A program made the position numbers and the translations under genes. Positions 1-10,550 of a stretch of DNA of 64,000 nt are shown one piece after another. Position 1 is the first letter of the stretch; every line of letters begins with the position of its first letter. Under the pieces are notes generated by a model. It did no database searches. It was given only the letters and a program-made list of their open reading frames with translations, and was not told the origin of the DNA. The stretch is from Atherinomorus stipes (lineage: Eukaryota; Chordata; Actinopteri; Atheriniformes; Atherinidae), in contig JALJCO010009116.1 in assembly GCA_023101725.1 (NCBI GenBank), positions 434,001 to 498,000 of the forward strand, given 5' to 3'.

Positions 1-2340
1 GCCTAAACAGCATTAAATGTGTTCTATTAAAGATCTAAATTTGGTATTATTTTGGAGAAAGAAGCTGATTTTGGGGATGTTTCCTCATCATTTTCTCACA
101 TTCTCACTGCTCTTAACTCGATCTTGTTTATCTCAGCTTCTTTATTATATTTTCTGTGTTTTTATTTTCTTTCCTATTAAGTATCTTTGGGTATTCTTAA
201 AGGTGTTATTAAATGTGTTATTTTTATATTCATTAAGTTTCTTCATGAATAGAACAGTTTTCTAGCCTTGCATGAAGATGCTCCGTCCCCAAGACCAGTT
301 TTAACAGAACTTTTATCAAACAGAGAGAGATTAAGAAGAGGGTAGAGAACAGAACAGAGCTGGAAGAAAGAACCACCAGAATTATGCAGTTGAAAGATGC
401 AACAGATTACTGCAATATGTACTTTTTATACTGAGTTGGTAAAAACTGATGATGGCTGATAAAGAGAATGGAGACGGGACAAGAGAGCAGTCTAAGATGG
501 AAAATAAAAAGGATGAAAAAGATAAATAAATGCTCCTTATTAATCTGAGGTACGGGTAGGACACTGTAAGACCTGTGGTAAAGCGCCCTGTAAATATTCC
601 CCCCAAAGTATACAAATCCCCCCTTGGTGAAGCATGTAAGGGGGGAATTCCCCCCCAGTTTGAGAAGTGAATTTCAAGCCCTGGCTGCTGTAAAGTGATG
701 CCCCAATCTGGGGAGAGTGTGGGGTTTTTCAGCCTCGGGGCGCTGCAGGGCAGCGACAGCTCCAGGAATATATATATAATGAATGTCAGTTTGTCATCAC
801 AACCACTCAGAAATTCACAGTTTTAAGGACAGAAACTTACATAGTTTTACTTTCTTTACTTCTGCAAGCACAGCTGATGTTTTGCTGTGTTTATCATTGC
901 TTGCTGGGAGGGTTGACAACACTGTCCCAGTGGTATCCCACTTTCCCCCGATCACCCTGCAGTCTTTTTGTTATTTACCAGAATTGCCAGGCTCTGCAGA
1001 AGTGATCTGAGTCTCTCAGCTGATTTCAACCCCCAACTTACCTGCATGGATCCTGTTATTAGCATTATGTAATACAGACATTTCCTGCTGATTTAGAGAC
1101 AAACTGGAAGTTTTACTTTGCAGCTATTTCTCGAGTCTGTTATGATTGGGTTTAGCTCCTCGCCAATCATCTCCCCCCAATATACAACAATATTAGTTTG
1201 CTATAAGTTCAGTTGGAGACAGAGACGTCTCCTGGAGCCTCACAGGTCAGTCTTTGCAGCATTTACACTTAACCAGTGAAGATCACAGGTCAGAAAGTCA
1301 TATTTGCCTCAGATCTGGGTTTTCAGACTGGACTAATTTGAAGTTAATCTATGTTTGACTTTCTATCCGCCCTAGCATCAGCCCAGAAACCTTCATTCTG
1401 TAGCTGATAAACCAGATTTGGAATGCTGGGAGTTTCATCTGACACATGCGTCTGAATTTTTGGTTGTTTTTTCATACATTTACAACCCTGTAATGAAACA
1501 GAAGGCACTGTTTATTTTCTGTGAGCAGAGAGATTTGAAATCAAACAGAAGCAGCTGTTGTTTGTTCGACTCTCAGGAGCAAATCTGCAAATTAACCTTC
1601 AGGTGCTCAGTCTCCTTCCAGCTGGGCCTTTCCGCTCATCTCCATCCTTTCATGTCTTTGTCTAAGCGTCCCATATGAGTCTTTCTGTTTTCGCATTACA
1701 TTCATATTCTGTCTACACCCTCCTTTCATCCCTGCTTGCAAACATCACATGATGTTTACATAAACAGGAGGAAGCTGTGTCTTCAGTATGTCAACATCTG
1801 GGATCCGAGCATTAAGTGCTGTATTCTCACATGTAAACATTTGTGGCTCATTCCCAAAAACATGCAACCGGATTGATGAAGATGTTTCTGAAGGGTACAA
1901 AGATGCAAAACTCTCACGGGTACTTTGTTAAAATGATCTTGATGTAAAGATAGTCTAAATCTGCAGCCATCTTCCCAAGAGGCGGGGCAGCTAATGCATA
2001 AAAATGCATCTTTTCTGAAGAGTTTTAGAAGTTAAAACAGTAAAATGAGATGATGCATTATCGCAATGACTTCATCTTCCTCACAATGCTGTCACTGTAC
2101 AGCAGAAAATAGAAGTACAGCTGTTAAGCTATTAGTGTAGCTTCACAAGAGGACGTACAACCAACCAAAATATTAAGCACAAACAAGACAACAGTTAAAA
2201 TAACGCATTAAATGTAGATGAAAACTATAGTTAATTAATGCTTTATGTTCAGTTTAATTAGTCATTGTTTCTTTTTTAACACAAGTTCAGAACAAAATCA
2301 TCTCAGACTCTGCGACTGCTCCTTTATGTCCACCTGTTCA
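1..2340. other. Non-coding stretch, nothing recognised
   Basis: I see no gene, exon or clear repeat here. There is a short self-complementary G/C run around 640-655 and an AT microsatellite at about 768-780. If the DCC-family gene extends upstream, this is intron. Confidence 0.5.
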
Positions 2341-2346
2341 ACTCCT

Positions 2347-2662
2347 CGATCACACGGCAGCATCCAGTCATGTAGATGTGGTGAAGACGACCAATCACAC
2401 GGCAGCAACCAGTCATGTAGATGTGGTGAAGACGACCAATCACACGGCAGCAACCAGTCATGTAGATGTGGTGAAGAAGATCAATTACACAGCAGCATCT
2501 AGTTATGCAGACACGGTGAAGACGACCAATCACACGGCAGAATCTAGTCATGTAGACACGTTGAAGATTACCAATGACATGGCAGCATTTATTCACGTAG
2601 ACACAGTAAAGACGACTAATCACACAGCAGCATCTAGTTACGTAGATGTAAAGACGACTTGC
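2347..2662. repeat. 45-bp minisatellite, about 7 copies, seeded from a Tc1 element
   Basis: A 45-bp unit containing 'gtagatgtggtgaagacg' and 'accaatcacacggcagca' is repeated about seven times. The first three copies are nearly identical and later ones diverge. Because 45 is a multiple of 3, frames stay open on both strands, but I do not think these code. The unit resembles the 5' part of the Tc1 copy near 22825-22890 ('catggcagcaact', 'tgtagacatggtcaagatg'). The flank at 2663-2745 continues with the next Tc1 segment ('catcagaataagga', 'gtggcatggttggtg'). Confidence 0.85.
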
Positions 2663-2750
2663 TGAAGTCTAAACTCAACATCAGAATAAGGACAACAGGG
2701 AATTTAAGTGACAGAATGTGGCATGGTTGGTGAAAAATTAGAACTCTTGT
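2663..2750 (+). mobile_element. Tc1-like remnant downstream of the minisatellite
   Basis: This flank is collinear with the 5' end of the Tc1 family carrying the 'ggccactttattagg' terminus, including the degraded start of the transposase. It ties the neighbouring minisatellite to that element. Confidence 0.6.
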
Positions 2751-3629
2751 GTTACAGGCAGGTGGATGATGTTTCCCAGAAGCATTTTTTTTCTGTATTG
2801 CTTAAAATCTTCTTCACACCCTGATTGCAGCCAAATAATTAAATGCTCTGACACAAAAATAAAAAATGTAGTCACCTGTGAAACAGACAGGACTGAAAAG
2901 AAATCATCCAATCGCCTTGAACGGCCCGTTCTTATTGATTAAATAATATGCCCATCAAACTGAACTGCTGTGCATCTCTCCCTGTCCCCACCTCCTATGC
3001 TCGCACCGCCCATGATCGCTCACAGTGTAAACCAACATGGCTGCTTGCTGCTGTTTTCTGTGCAGCTGTTTGCTTTAAAAGTCCACCGAAAAAAAAATGG
3101 ATGTGGTTCAAGTCGTGGAAGTGTTGAAGTTTGCAGTGTGGATGTTTTATACTGTGGGAGTTGGAGCTGAAAAAATTCATACTTTTAGAAATGTGGTTCC
3201 TCAGTTGTCTACCAGCAAGCTAACAAGTTATCCACTCGGCTGTTATTGGTTTTGTTCGCCAACCCACTCATAAACAACTGGCCCACTCGTTCTTGTGGTC
3301 TGGAGGCGTGGTTTCAGGCAGGTGTATTTTTAGAATATAACTTGCTCGAACCGTTTTCCAGGATCCCCTACCCTGCCTTTGACTCCAAATAGAATTGTGC
3401 TGAACGTGTAGCGCCGGCCCTAGCTTGTTGCAAAATCAATCAACATTCAAAACAGCAGCTGAAGTTGGAAAAACATAATGGATACACACAAAACAAAAAG
3501 GCAGAGACAAACACATGCAACATCTTCTGGTTGTTGAAATGTTTGCTGTTGTTTCATTGTCGTTTGTCCATCAGTACTTTCTCAAATGTGTCCATGTTTT
3601 TCTAAAACCCCAAAGGACAGACATCTTAT
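2751..3629. other. Non-coding stretch, nothing recognised
   Basis: No exon or defined repeat is seen. Short open frames on both strands here carry no recognisable domain. Confidence 0.45.
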
Positions 3630-4536
3630 TTAAAGGAATAGTTCACCCACAGAATGATGTAACTTTATTTTCCACTTACCGTCATGGTGAGCAAGACTCT
3701 GGAGCACTTTTTTAATATCTCACATGCAGCCGGAGATCAGGACGACTTCTCGTTTCCAACCAACTCTCATATAATGGAGTTCGATTGAGCCCGAGCCAAC
3801 AAGGTACTTAGAAGTCCGCAAAAACTTGTCAATATTCCTCCATACTGCTCGTCCAATGTAATCCAAGTGTCCTGAGTGGGTAGTGTCCAGAATTTACTCC
3901 AAACGACGCCATTTAGTATATTTGTAGAGCCTAGATAGAAGCACATCGCATCTCTTGCGTGCACGGCAATGCGCGTTCATGAAACTACGGAAGGTGCGGC
4001 AGACGAGATTGCGTGTTCTCTTTTTCTTTCTTTCTTTGTTTTAAATCAATATCCAACTCCTCTTGTGTTTGTCCCAGTTTGGCTGCAGCTCTGTTGCTCT
4101 TACCACAATGTAAACAGTGAATTTCTTCTTCTACGCTTGTATTATTGGCAGAGTAGGCTCTGAACGCCGAGGCTTCCATAGTTTCGTGACCGCGCTTGTG
4201 CGCGCTAAGCGGAAGTAAACAATATTCCTTTTTAGGCTCTAAAAATATAGTAAATGACGTCGTTTCGAGGAAATTCTGGACGCTACCCACTCAGGACACT
4301 TGGATTACATTGGACGAGCAGTATGGAGGAATATTGACAAGTTTTTGTGGACTTCTATGGACCTTTTTGGCTCGGGCTCAATCAGAGTCCATTATATGTA
4401 AGTTGGGGGAAAACGAGAAGTCGTCCTGATCTCCGGCTGCATTTGAAATATTAAAAAAGTGCTCCAGAGTCTTGCTCACCATGAAGGTAAGTGGAAAATA
4501 AAGTTAAATCATTCTGTGGGTGTACTATTCCTTTAA
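3630..4536. mobile_element. Palindromic TTAA-flanked fold-back element, full-length copy
   Basis: The element starts ttaaAGGAATAGTTCACCC and ends in the complement GGGTGTACTATTCCttaa. The two halves are inverted copies: 3630 to about 3995 pairs with about 4165 to 4536, leaving a loop of roughly 170 bp. There is no transposase, so it must be non-autonomous. Two more copies lie at 28169-28620 (half) and 44225-46291 (interrupted). The TTAA at both ends suggests TTAA target duplications, as used by the Kolobok and piggyBac superfamilies; the assignment is inference. Confidence 0.8.
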
Positions 4537-5794
4537 GCAAGCTGCTATTTGATGTGAAACATTGCTAGGAAGTCTCATATTCACTGATTTCAGGTTTCAT
4601 TGCAGGTAGCTTAAAACGCTCCTTGAAACAGGAGAAAAGTGAATGAAAATGGAATAAATTTATGTTCATGTAGAATATCAATGTTAGCTCCACAAGTATC
4701 AAGCCTCCCTTTCCAGTTTATTGTACATTTCTATTAAAGTCAGAAATATTTTGTGCTTGTTTAATATGGCCCATTACGCTTGGAGTTGTTTAAATGCCTG
4801 TGAACATCCACAGCGAGGTGATGTACGGAGATGTGTGTGTCTGACTCCACAGGGCAGTGACCATGATTAGATGATTAGGATAACAAATTTGTGTGTTGTT
4901 TTCTATAATAATGAGCGTAGCCTGGCTCATTAGCTAGTTCTCGTTTGCAGCTTAATGAAAGCTGTGAGAAACCGAGTCAGCATGGCTTCTATCTGTCATT
5001 TTTACTATGCTGCTGTCAGCAGAGCCAGCTGATGATCAGGCTGGATGGAAATGAATGAAAAAGTATCTCTTCGATGGACAAAACTGATTTAATAATCAAC
5101 AAGCGGCAGAGTTGGTCTCTTTCCCCACCCCGTACTTCTCCTTATGATAGTGAAGGTGTGATAAGGCCTGTCCTGGTTGTGTTTAAATGTGGTTACGACT
5201 CATTCCCACCGAGAGTCGCTCGATTGGAAATGCTGGTGGAACCACTTGGGGAAAGTTGCTGGGGCAGCAGGAACAGTAATGATAACAGTGAGATGCTGAT
5301 CAAACGCTCCAGCTTCACATGTATTTCATTTGATTTAATCCACACGTTGGCCTTCAGGCCTTACTCTGATCTCGGGCAGGAATCTATGTCGCTAACAAAG
5401 GTTGCTGTTCACATCCCCTCTGTTTAGTGGTAGTTTCTACATTTTTACATGAAGTTTTTCCTTCACTATCTACTTCATTTTGTTTTGGACTCAGATTTGT
5501 ATCCCCTTAAACAGATCTGTAAACGACCTCTCTTTAGAAAACGACAATGCATGCTTTGTGCAGACTTCAGAGATGCTGCAAGGGCATTGCAATGCAAACA
5601 AGTCAGGATTTTCTCAAACAGGTAATTGGTCTGCCTCTATTTAGTATCACCACTTTGCAAAGGTTCATCTCTCTTGAAACTGAACCCACAAACCAAAAAT
5701 ACGGAAGTACCACCTCAAATGACTGAATTCAGGTGTTCTGAACACTCTCAGAGCTACAGATAGATAAAATCAAGCATCTTGGCATGACAGTTAA
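4537..5794. other. Non-coding stretch, nothing recognised
   Basis: The 117-residue open frame at 5074-5427 has no domain I recognise and no supporting splice context. I treat it as chance. Confidence 0.45.
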
Positions 5795-5809
5795 GACAGG
5801 GCTTAAGGC

Positions 5810-6305
5810 TGGTCCCAGACTATGTGCCAGTTTCAGACGGTGCATAGGTTAGTCCTAGACTATAGGCCAGTTTCAGGGACAGGGCTTAAGGCTGGTCCCA
5901 GACCATGGGCCAGTTTCAGAGACAGGGCTCTTAGTTAGTCCTAGACTATAGGCCAGTTTCAGGGACAGGGCTTAAGGCTGGTCCCAGACCATGGGCCAGT
6001 TTCAGAGACAGGGCTTTAGGTTTGTCCGAAGTCGGTCCTTGAGGGCCGCTGTCCTGCAGGTTTTCATTGCCATACTGCTCCAACACACCTGACTCAGATC
6101 GAATGACTCTAACAGTCTATGAAGTTCTGCACAATGACTCATTAATTTGAGTCAGGTGTGTTAGAGCAGGGAGGCACAGAAAACCTGCAGGATTGTGGCC
6201 CTTAAGGACTAGAGCTAGACACCCCTGTCTTAGACTATTGGCCAGTTTCAGAAACAGAGCTTAGGGGTTAGTCCCAGACTATGGGCCGGTTTCATAGACA
6301 GGGTT
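5810..6305. repeat. 43-bp minisatellite with alternating units, split by a MITE
   Basis: Units of about 43 bp sharing 'ggccagtttcag' recur at about 5824, 5871, 5908, 5951 and 5994, and again after a break at about 6240 and 6283. Two unit variants alternate ('ggctggtcccagaccatg' and 'gttagtcctagactatag'), so the higher-order period is about 86 bp. The array is interrupted by an inverted-repeat element at 6022-6226. Confidence 0.8.
6022..6226. mobile_element. MITE inside the 43-bp minisatellite
   Basis: Inverted arms (about 6031-6065, 'gagggccgctgtcctgcag', against about 6178-6215, 'ctgcaggattgtggccctt') enclose a second inverted pair ('cacacctgactcagat' and 'gagtcaggtgtgtt'). It has no coding capacity. 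This pattern matches a widespread fish hAT-type MITE; the family is inferred. Confidence 0.65.
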
Positions 6306-7369
6306 TAAAATAAATTTTGACCAAATTTCTTTCTATTTTGGTGCTTTATGTAATAAATAAATATACCCCCCCCCCCAAAAAAAAAAAAAAAAAGAAAAAA
6401 ATGGCACTAACATGAGCTTTGGTGCGTTTCCGTAGTCTTATTACACAAGTAGCTGACAACAGCTTATGTGATCACCAGGTAACTCTGGTGTCTCTGCGCT
6501 CCAGTTTCTTTACTCCTGTTTTATTGTCTCAGAGTAGATAAGAACAAGAAGCGAATGTGAAGAGTGAAATGCAATGCAAATCCAACATGAACATATCTGA
6601 AGCTGAGATAGAGCAAAATCCCAGAGGATTTTGAAAACCCTGCCGGATGCGTTTTCTGGCTCGTAATAAGAGGACATGTCCGCTCCTCTGGTCCAGTTGT
6701 AAATGTTTTGCCACATGGGTTTATCCATATCCATCTTAATTGCTGTTCTTTCAGTTCTGGTAGGAAGCAGCGGCCAGGAGCACCGTTGGCTTCTGGGTCC
6801 TGTAGATATTTTTAATAGCATTACAGTGTTAAGTGTTACAGTACTGCCATCCTTTTGGAATCCTGCAGGAATCTTGTGACTCGTGAGATTCACGAAAAAA
6901 AAATGCCAGCCTCTAGTCTAAAGGCAGACATTATAATGCCTTTGGCGATATAGTGGAGATCTGCAATGAAGTGCAACACACAAAAAACTAGCAGCTCAGC
7001 TGAAGCCCCCATATATGATCAAACATTGTACAGATGAAGTGGTAACAGCAGGGTCCTCCCCACACACCACCACCCATGGCCACCCTGGATATGTCTCCAT
7101 CCTTTGTGCAAGAAGCTATACCTATCCAGGGAGGATAGGAAGGAGACAACCTTCTAAAAAAAACTTCTGTCGTTGCAGAACAGATTTAGATTGTTGACTC
7201 GGGTTTTGCTGCCTGAAAAAGGCCTTTTGTGTAATTCTGAAATGTTCATTACTTTCAGTGCAGGGAATCCTTATCCTTTTTTAACTTCTGCTGGGTCATC
7301 ACTTACCTTTGTATCATCATTGGGCTGAACTGCTTGAATTCCAACAACAAGATAAAAAACATATAGTGT
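6306..7369. other. Non-coding stretch with a C/A homopolymer run
   Basis: There is a C run then A run at about 6367-6400. The 127-residue minus-strand frame at 6510-6893 has no recognisable domain. Nothing else is supported. Confidence 0.45.
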
Positions 7370-7395
7370 TCTAAAACTTTTGACTGATAGTGCAT
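7370..7395. mobile_element. Possible solitary Tc1-type terminus
   Basis: The sequence 'aaaacttttgactgatagtg' resembles one known end of fish Tc1 elements. No partner end or transposase was found nearby, so this would be a solo relic. Confidence 0.3.
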
Positions 7396-7939
7396 GCTGC
7401 ATGCAGAAATGGAAACTGGGAGACTGGTGAATCATCAACATGGCCATGAAGCAAACACAAACAACAAGGAAGTTCAAAGAATTGTTTTTTTTGAAGGTTT
7501 TATGGATAAAATGCCCACACAGGCTGAGCAGTGTTGAAATGGCACAGTGCATCAAGGAGTGGGCAGATCCTCATGAAGGGAGCCTTAACAAGCTCATGGC
7601 TCAGCACAGGGAGAGTGAGCCCTTCAGCTCAAAGCACAGCAGTCTACCTACATCTGAAGGACAGCAAGCACTCGTCTGAAGACAGAAATTACTAAACTGC
7701 ATGAAGAACAAGTCGAGAAAGTCACTACAAACAGAGATGGTTGCAAACTGTAGCAGTTCTCAGCCTTGTGTCATGTTTCCTCTGCATTCATATGACCCCG
7801 ACATAGGAGCATATAATGGACAGGTGGGTAAAAAGAACATATGTGACCACCCAGATGGTGCGTGTGTGGGACGCATCATCTTTGTTATTATTTATTCTGA
7901 TGACATATGATTCAATAATGTCATAACATTAGAAACATA
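7396..7939. other. Non-coding stretch, nothing recognised
   Basis: Two short + strand open frames (7440-7679 and 7701-7910) lie end to end but show no domain, signal peptide or splice context. Confidence 0.4.
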
Positions 7940-9095
7940 GGGTGAATCCCAATTCCCCCTTAGCCCTTAGCCTGGTACACCACCCTGACTACCACCATGC
8001 ATGAGATACACAGCAAGTCGGTCTGGGCTCCCTACTTTGGAAACTTGATTTCCAACTGGAGAAGAGAGGCGGGACTAACAGGAACAAATTTAACCAGAGA
8101 GAACCAATCAGAGAAACACGGAAGTGACGCAAACGTCTTTTTGTAGGCGGAAAGTCCTCCGAGCAGAAAGTTGTTGTAGTTTTAATGACACATGCAGCTC
8201 ATTTTAGACATCAGAAAGGGAATTGTTATAAAGTTGCCCCTCTGCGGCCGGCATTCTGACTGTTTATGGTTAGAGAACTGAGTCACCCAAAAAGACGTGT
8301 CCCACCTCCCGCGCTGTGATTGGTCCAGTCAATTTTTTACCGGAGTGGAAATCACTTCCCAATGGAGGAAACCCAGGATGACTTGCCGCGTATCTCATAC
8401 ATGGCATTGGTCAGGCTGGTGTGCCAGGCTACTTAACTCCCCCCCCCCCCCCCCCCTTGGTCCGAACCCTTAATTTTGCGCATTCATGTGAGGGGGTAGT
8501 GGTGTCCCAAATCTGTTTCAGACTGAGGGGGAAGTGGTAAGGCTATCTGGCCCTCAAAACAGGGATTTTTCAGAGGTGCATGAGAAAACGAGTATGATGT
8601 TACCCACAATTTCATGCAAAATACAGGCAAAATAGTGAGGAAATCATCAGCAGTAGCCAAAGAAACTCACAAATGTGAGTATGTTTTTGTAAATAACATG
8701 AAAATCATTTTTTTTAAGGTCGCTTTAATGTATTACAGTTTATTACAAATCTGAAAAAAATGCTAGTTTCATACCTTTACGTGCATTTGCTCATGTCTGT
8801 AACGTAACGTTAACCTTAAGCTTGTGTCAAAGGCGTCTTTTTTTCCTTTCACTTTTCATTAAAGCCAAAAAAATAATCCAACCGCCCAGGAAAGGGAGAT
8901 TATTGCTGCTGTTGACAGCATTGCAAACTCTTCTGGAAACAGCTGTGACGTCAGTTTACTGCACCACAGACGACTATTAGTGACGCATGAGGATTTCGAA
9001 GGGTTGTCCCATCTCTTACGGGAATAATTCAGTCTGGACCAAGGGGAAATGCTAGGGGTAGGGGTAGAGATGAAAATAGGAATTGGAAATGGGCC
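7940..9095. mobile_element. Non-autonomous DNA element with 'cccaatt' type ends, interrupted
   Basis: The left end (7941 onward, 'ggtgaatcccaattccc') and right end (to 9095, 'aggaattggaaatgggcc') are imperfect inverted partners. A second, inverted partial copy lies at 27751-28165, which confirms that the right half is a dispersed repeat. A separate MITE is nested at 7968-8431, next to a run of C at about 8441-8457. No transposase is seen. Confidence 0.65.
7968..8431. mobile_element. MITE with about 50-bp terminal inverted repeats
   Basis: The ends are 'tagcctggtacaccaccctg' and the complement of 'tagcctggcacaccagcctg', with further pairing (catgcatgagatac against catgtatgagatac). The flanks 'cttagccct' and 'cttaactcc' may be a decayed target duplication. 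It sits inside the 7940-9095 element. Confidence 0.8.
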
Positions 9096-10099
9096 ATAGT
9101 CTACTGTAAGTTACAGGTACGATCCAGCTACTCACCTCTTGTCTTTTTACAGACATTAAGTAACTTAAGGCAGTGAACCACACACACAAAAACATGCTCA
9201 CTCACTCACATTGATTCCCAGCTTGAAAACTGAGATTGGTTTAGTCTCTGTGGTCTGTGGTGATTGTCTCACTTTGCTGTAGAATAATTAAGTCTCTCTG
9301 TAAGAAAGATGGCGCGCACACACACAGACACACTCATCCTCCTGCTTGTGGCCTGCAGGGATCCTCTCCTGATTAATAACAGGCTCCATGAATTACTGTG
9401 GGTGTTTTAGAAAACATTTAACAAGCTGCCAAACTCCCCCGCCGGAGCCGCCGGCTGGGCCTGCTTCTGTTCACCCCAAGACACAACCACAGAGTGAAAG
9501 ACGTGAAAGACGGGAAGAAAAGACAGAGACAAGGGGGGTGGGCACGGTCAATAAGCTCCTGCAGAGAGAGGGAAGTCTTCACTATTACAGAAGGAGGATT
9601 TAAGTGTGTCAATATGTCCACCTGTGTGGCAAAGAGCAGGATGGTTCACCCATCAGGGTGGTTAAAAGGGCTGGAATATGCCTCCAACCTGGCTGTAATC
9701 ATCAACTAAATCAGTGATGGCAAATGTATTAAGAGTAGTAGCAGTAGCATTGTAGAACAATAAGGTTCAACTGCAAGTTCAGCTGTGTCTTTGTCTAATG
9801 ATCATAATTAGTTCAGCACCAACTCTTAAAGACATCTCTAGACATTATTACAGATACAGTCCAATTAAGTGAATAAAATTAAATCACACTGATTATCTCA
9901 TCTACATCTGTAAGTTCATATGTTTGCTCATATGAGCCAATTCGTTAGAAAAGAGAAAAAAGCTGAGCTGAAATCAAAAGGTTGCATGAAATATTCTGTT
10001 TTATGCAACCCCCCTTTCCTGAGCTGAGGGTCAGTGGGGAGGAAAAAACTCCCTTTAAAACCCGTGTTGAACTTTGGTAGATTTACACAATGTGGTGCC
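9096..10099. other. Non-coding stretch, nothing recognised
   Basis: There are short CA tracts near 9180-9200 and 9317-9330. The small overlapping frames at 9388-9709 look like chance. Confidence 0.45.
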
Positions 10100-10550
10100 C
10101 CCAACGACAGTTTATTCCGGCATTTTTTTTCCCGAGATCTCTCCTTGCGAAAATTTGCAACAATCTGGCATCATCTTCATACTGCCTCTTTTCCAATATT
10201 TCCCCTAATGACGGTTTAAGCCGGCATAATCGTCATCGCATCTCTTCTCCACGATCTCCCTTAGCGACAATTTTATCCAGCATCATCTTCATCCTGCCTC
10301 TTCTCCAAGATCTCACCGAACTACGATGCAATTTGGCATCGATGATTTCACCCAGCATCGTCTTCGTTGCATCTGTCCTCCGAGATCTCCCCTAAAGACA
10401 ATTCGTAGCATCTCTTCCCCAGAGATCTCGCTAAAGGACAATATAATCTGGCATAGTCTCCATCCTGTCTCTTCTCTGAGATCTCCCTTAACGATTGTTA
10501 ATCTGACATCGTCTTCATCTCATCTCTTCTCTGAGATCCCTTCAGCCAGT
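10100..10550. repeat. Degenerate 57-bp minisatellite, about 8 copies
   Basis: The motif 'gagatctccc' recurs at about 10135, 10193, 10251, 10307, 10382, 10422, 10480 and 10534, each followed by a 'ctaaagacaatt' block and a 'catcgtcttcatcctgcctcttctc' type block. Spacing is near 57 bp with one short and one long unit. Divergence is high, so the array is old. Several + strand frames run through it without stops for about 100 codons each. They look like repeat products, not genes. Confidence 0.75.

Noticed and set aside
5074..5427. 117-codon frame as a possible exon
   Set aside because: No matching splice sites or domain; composition is ordinary intron.
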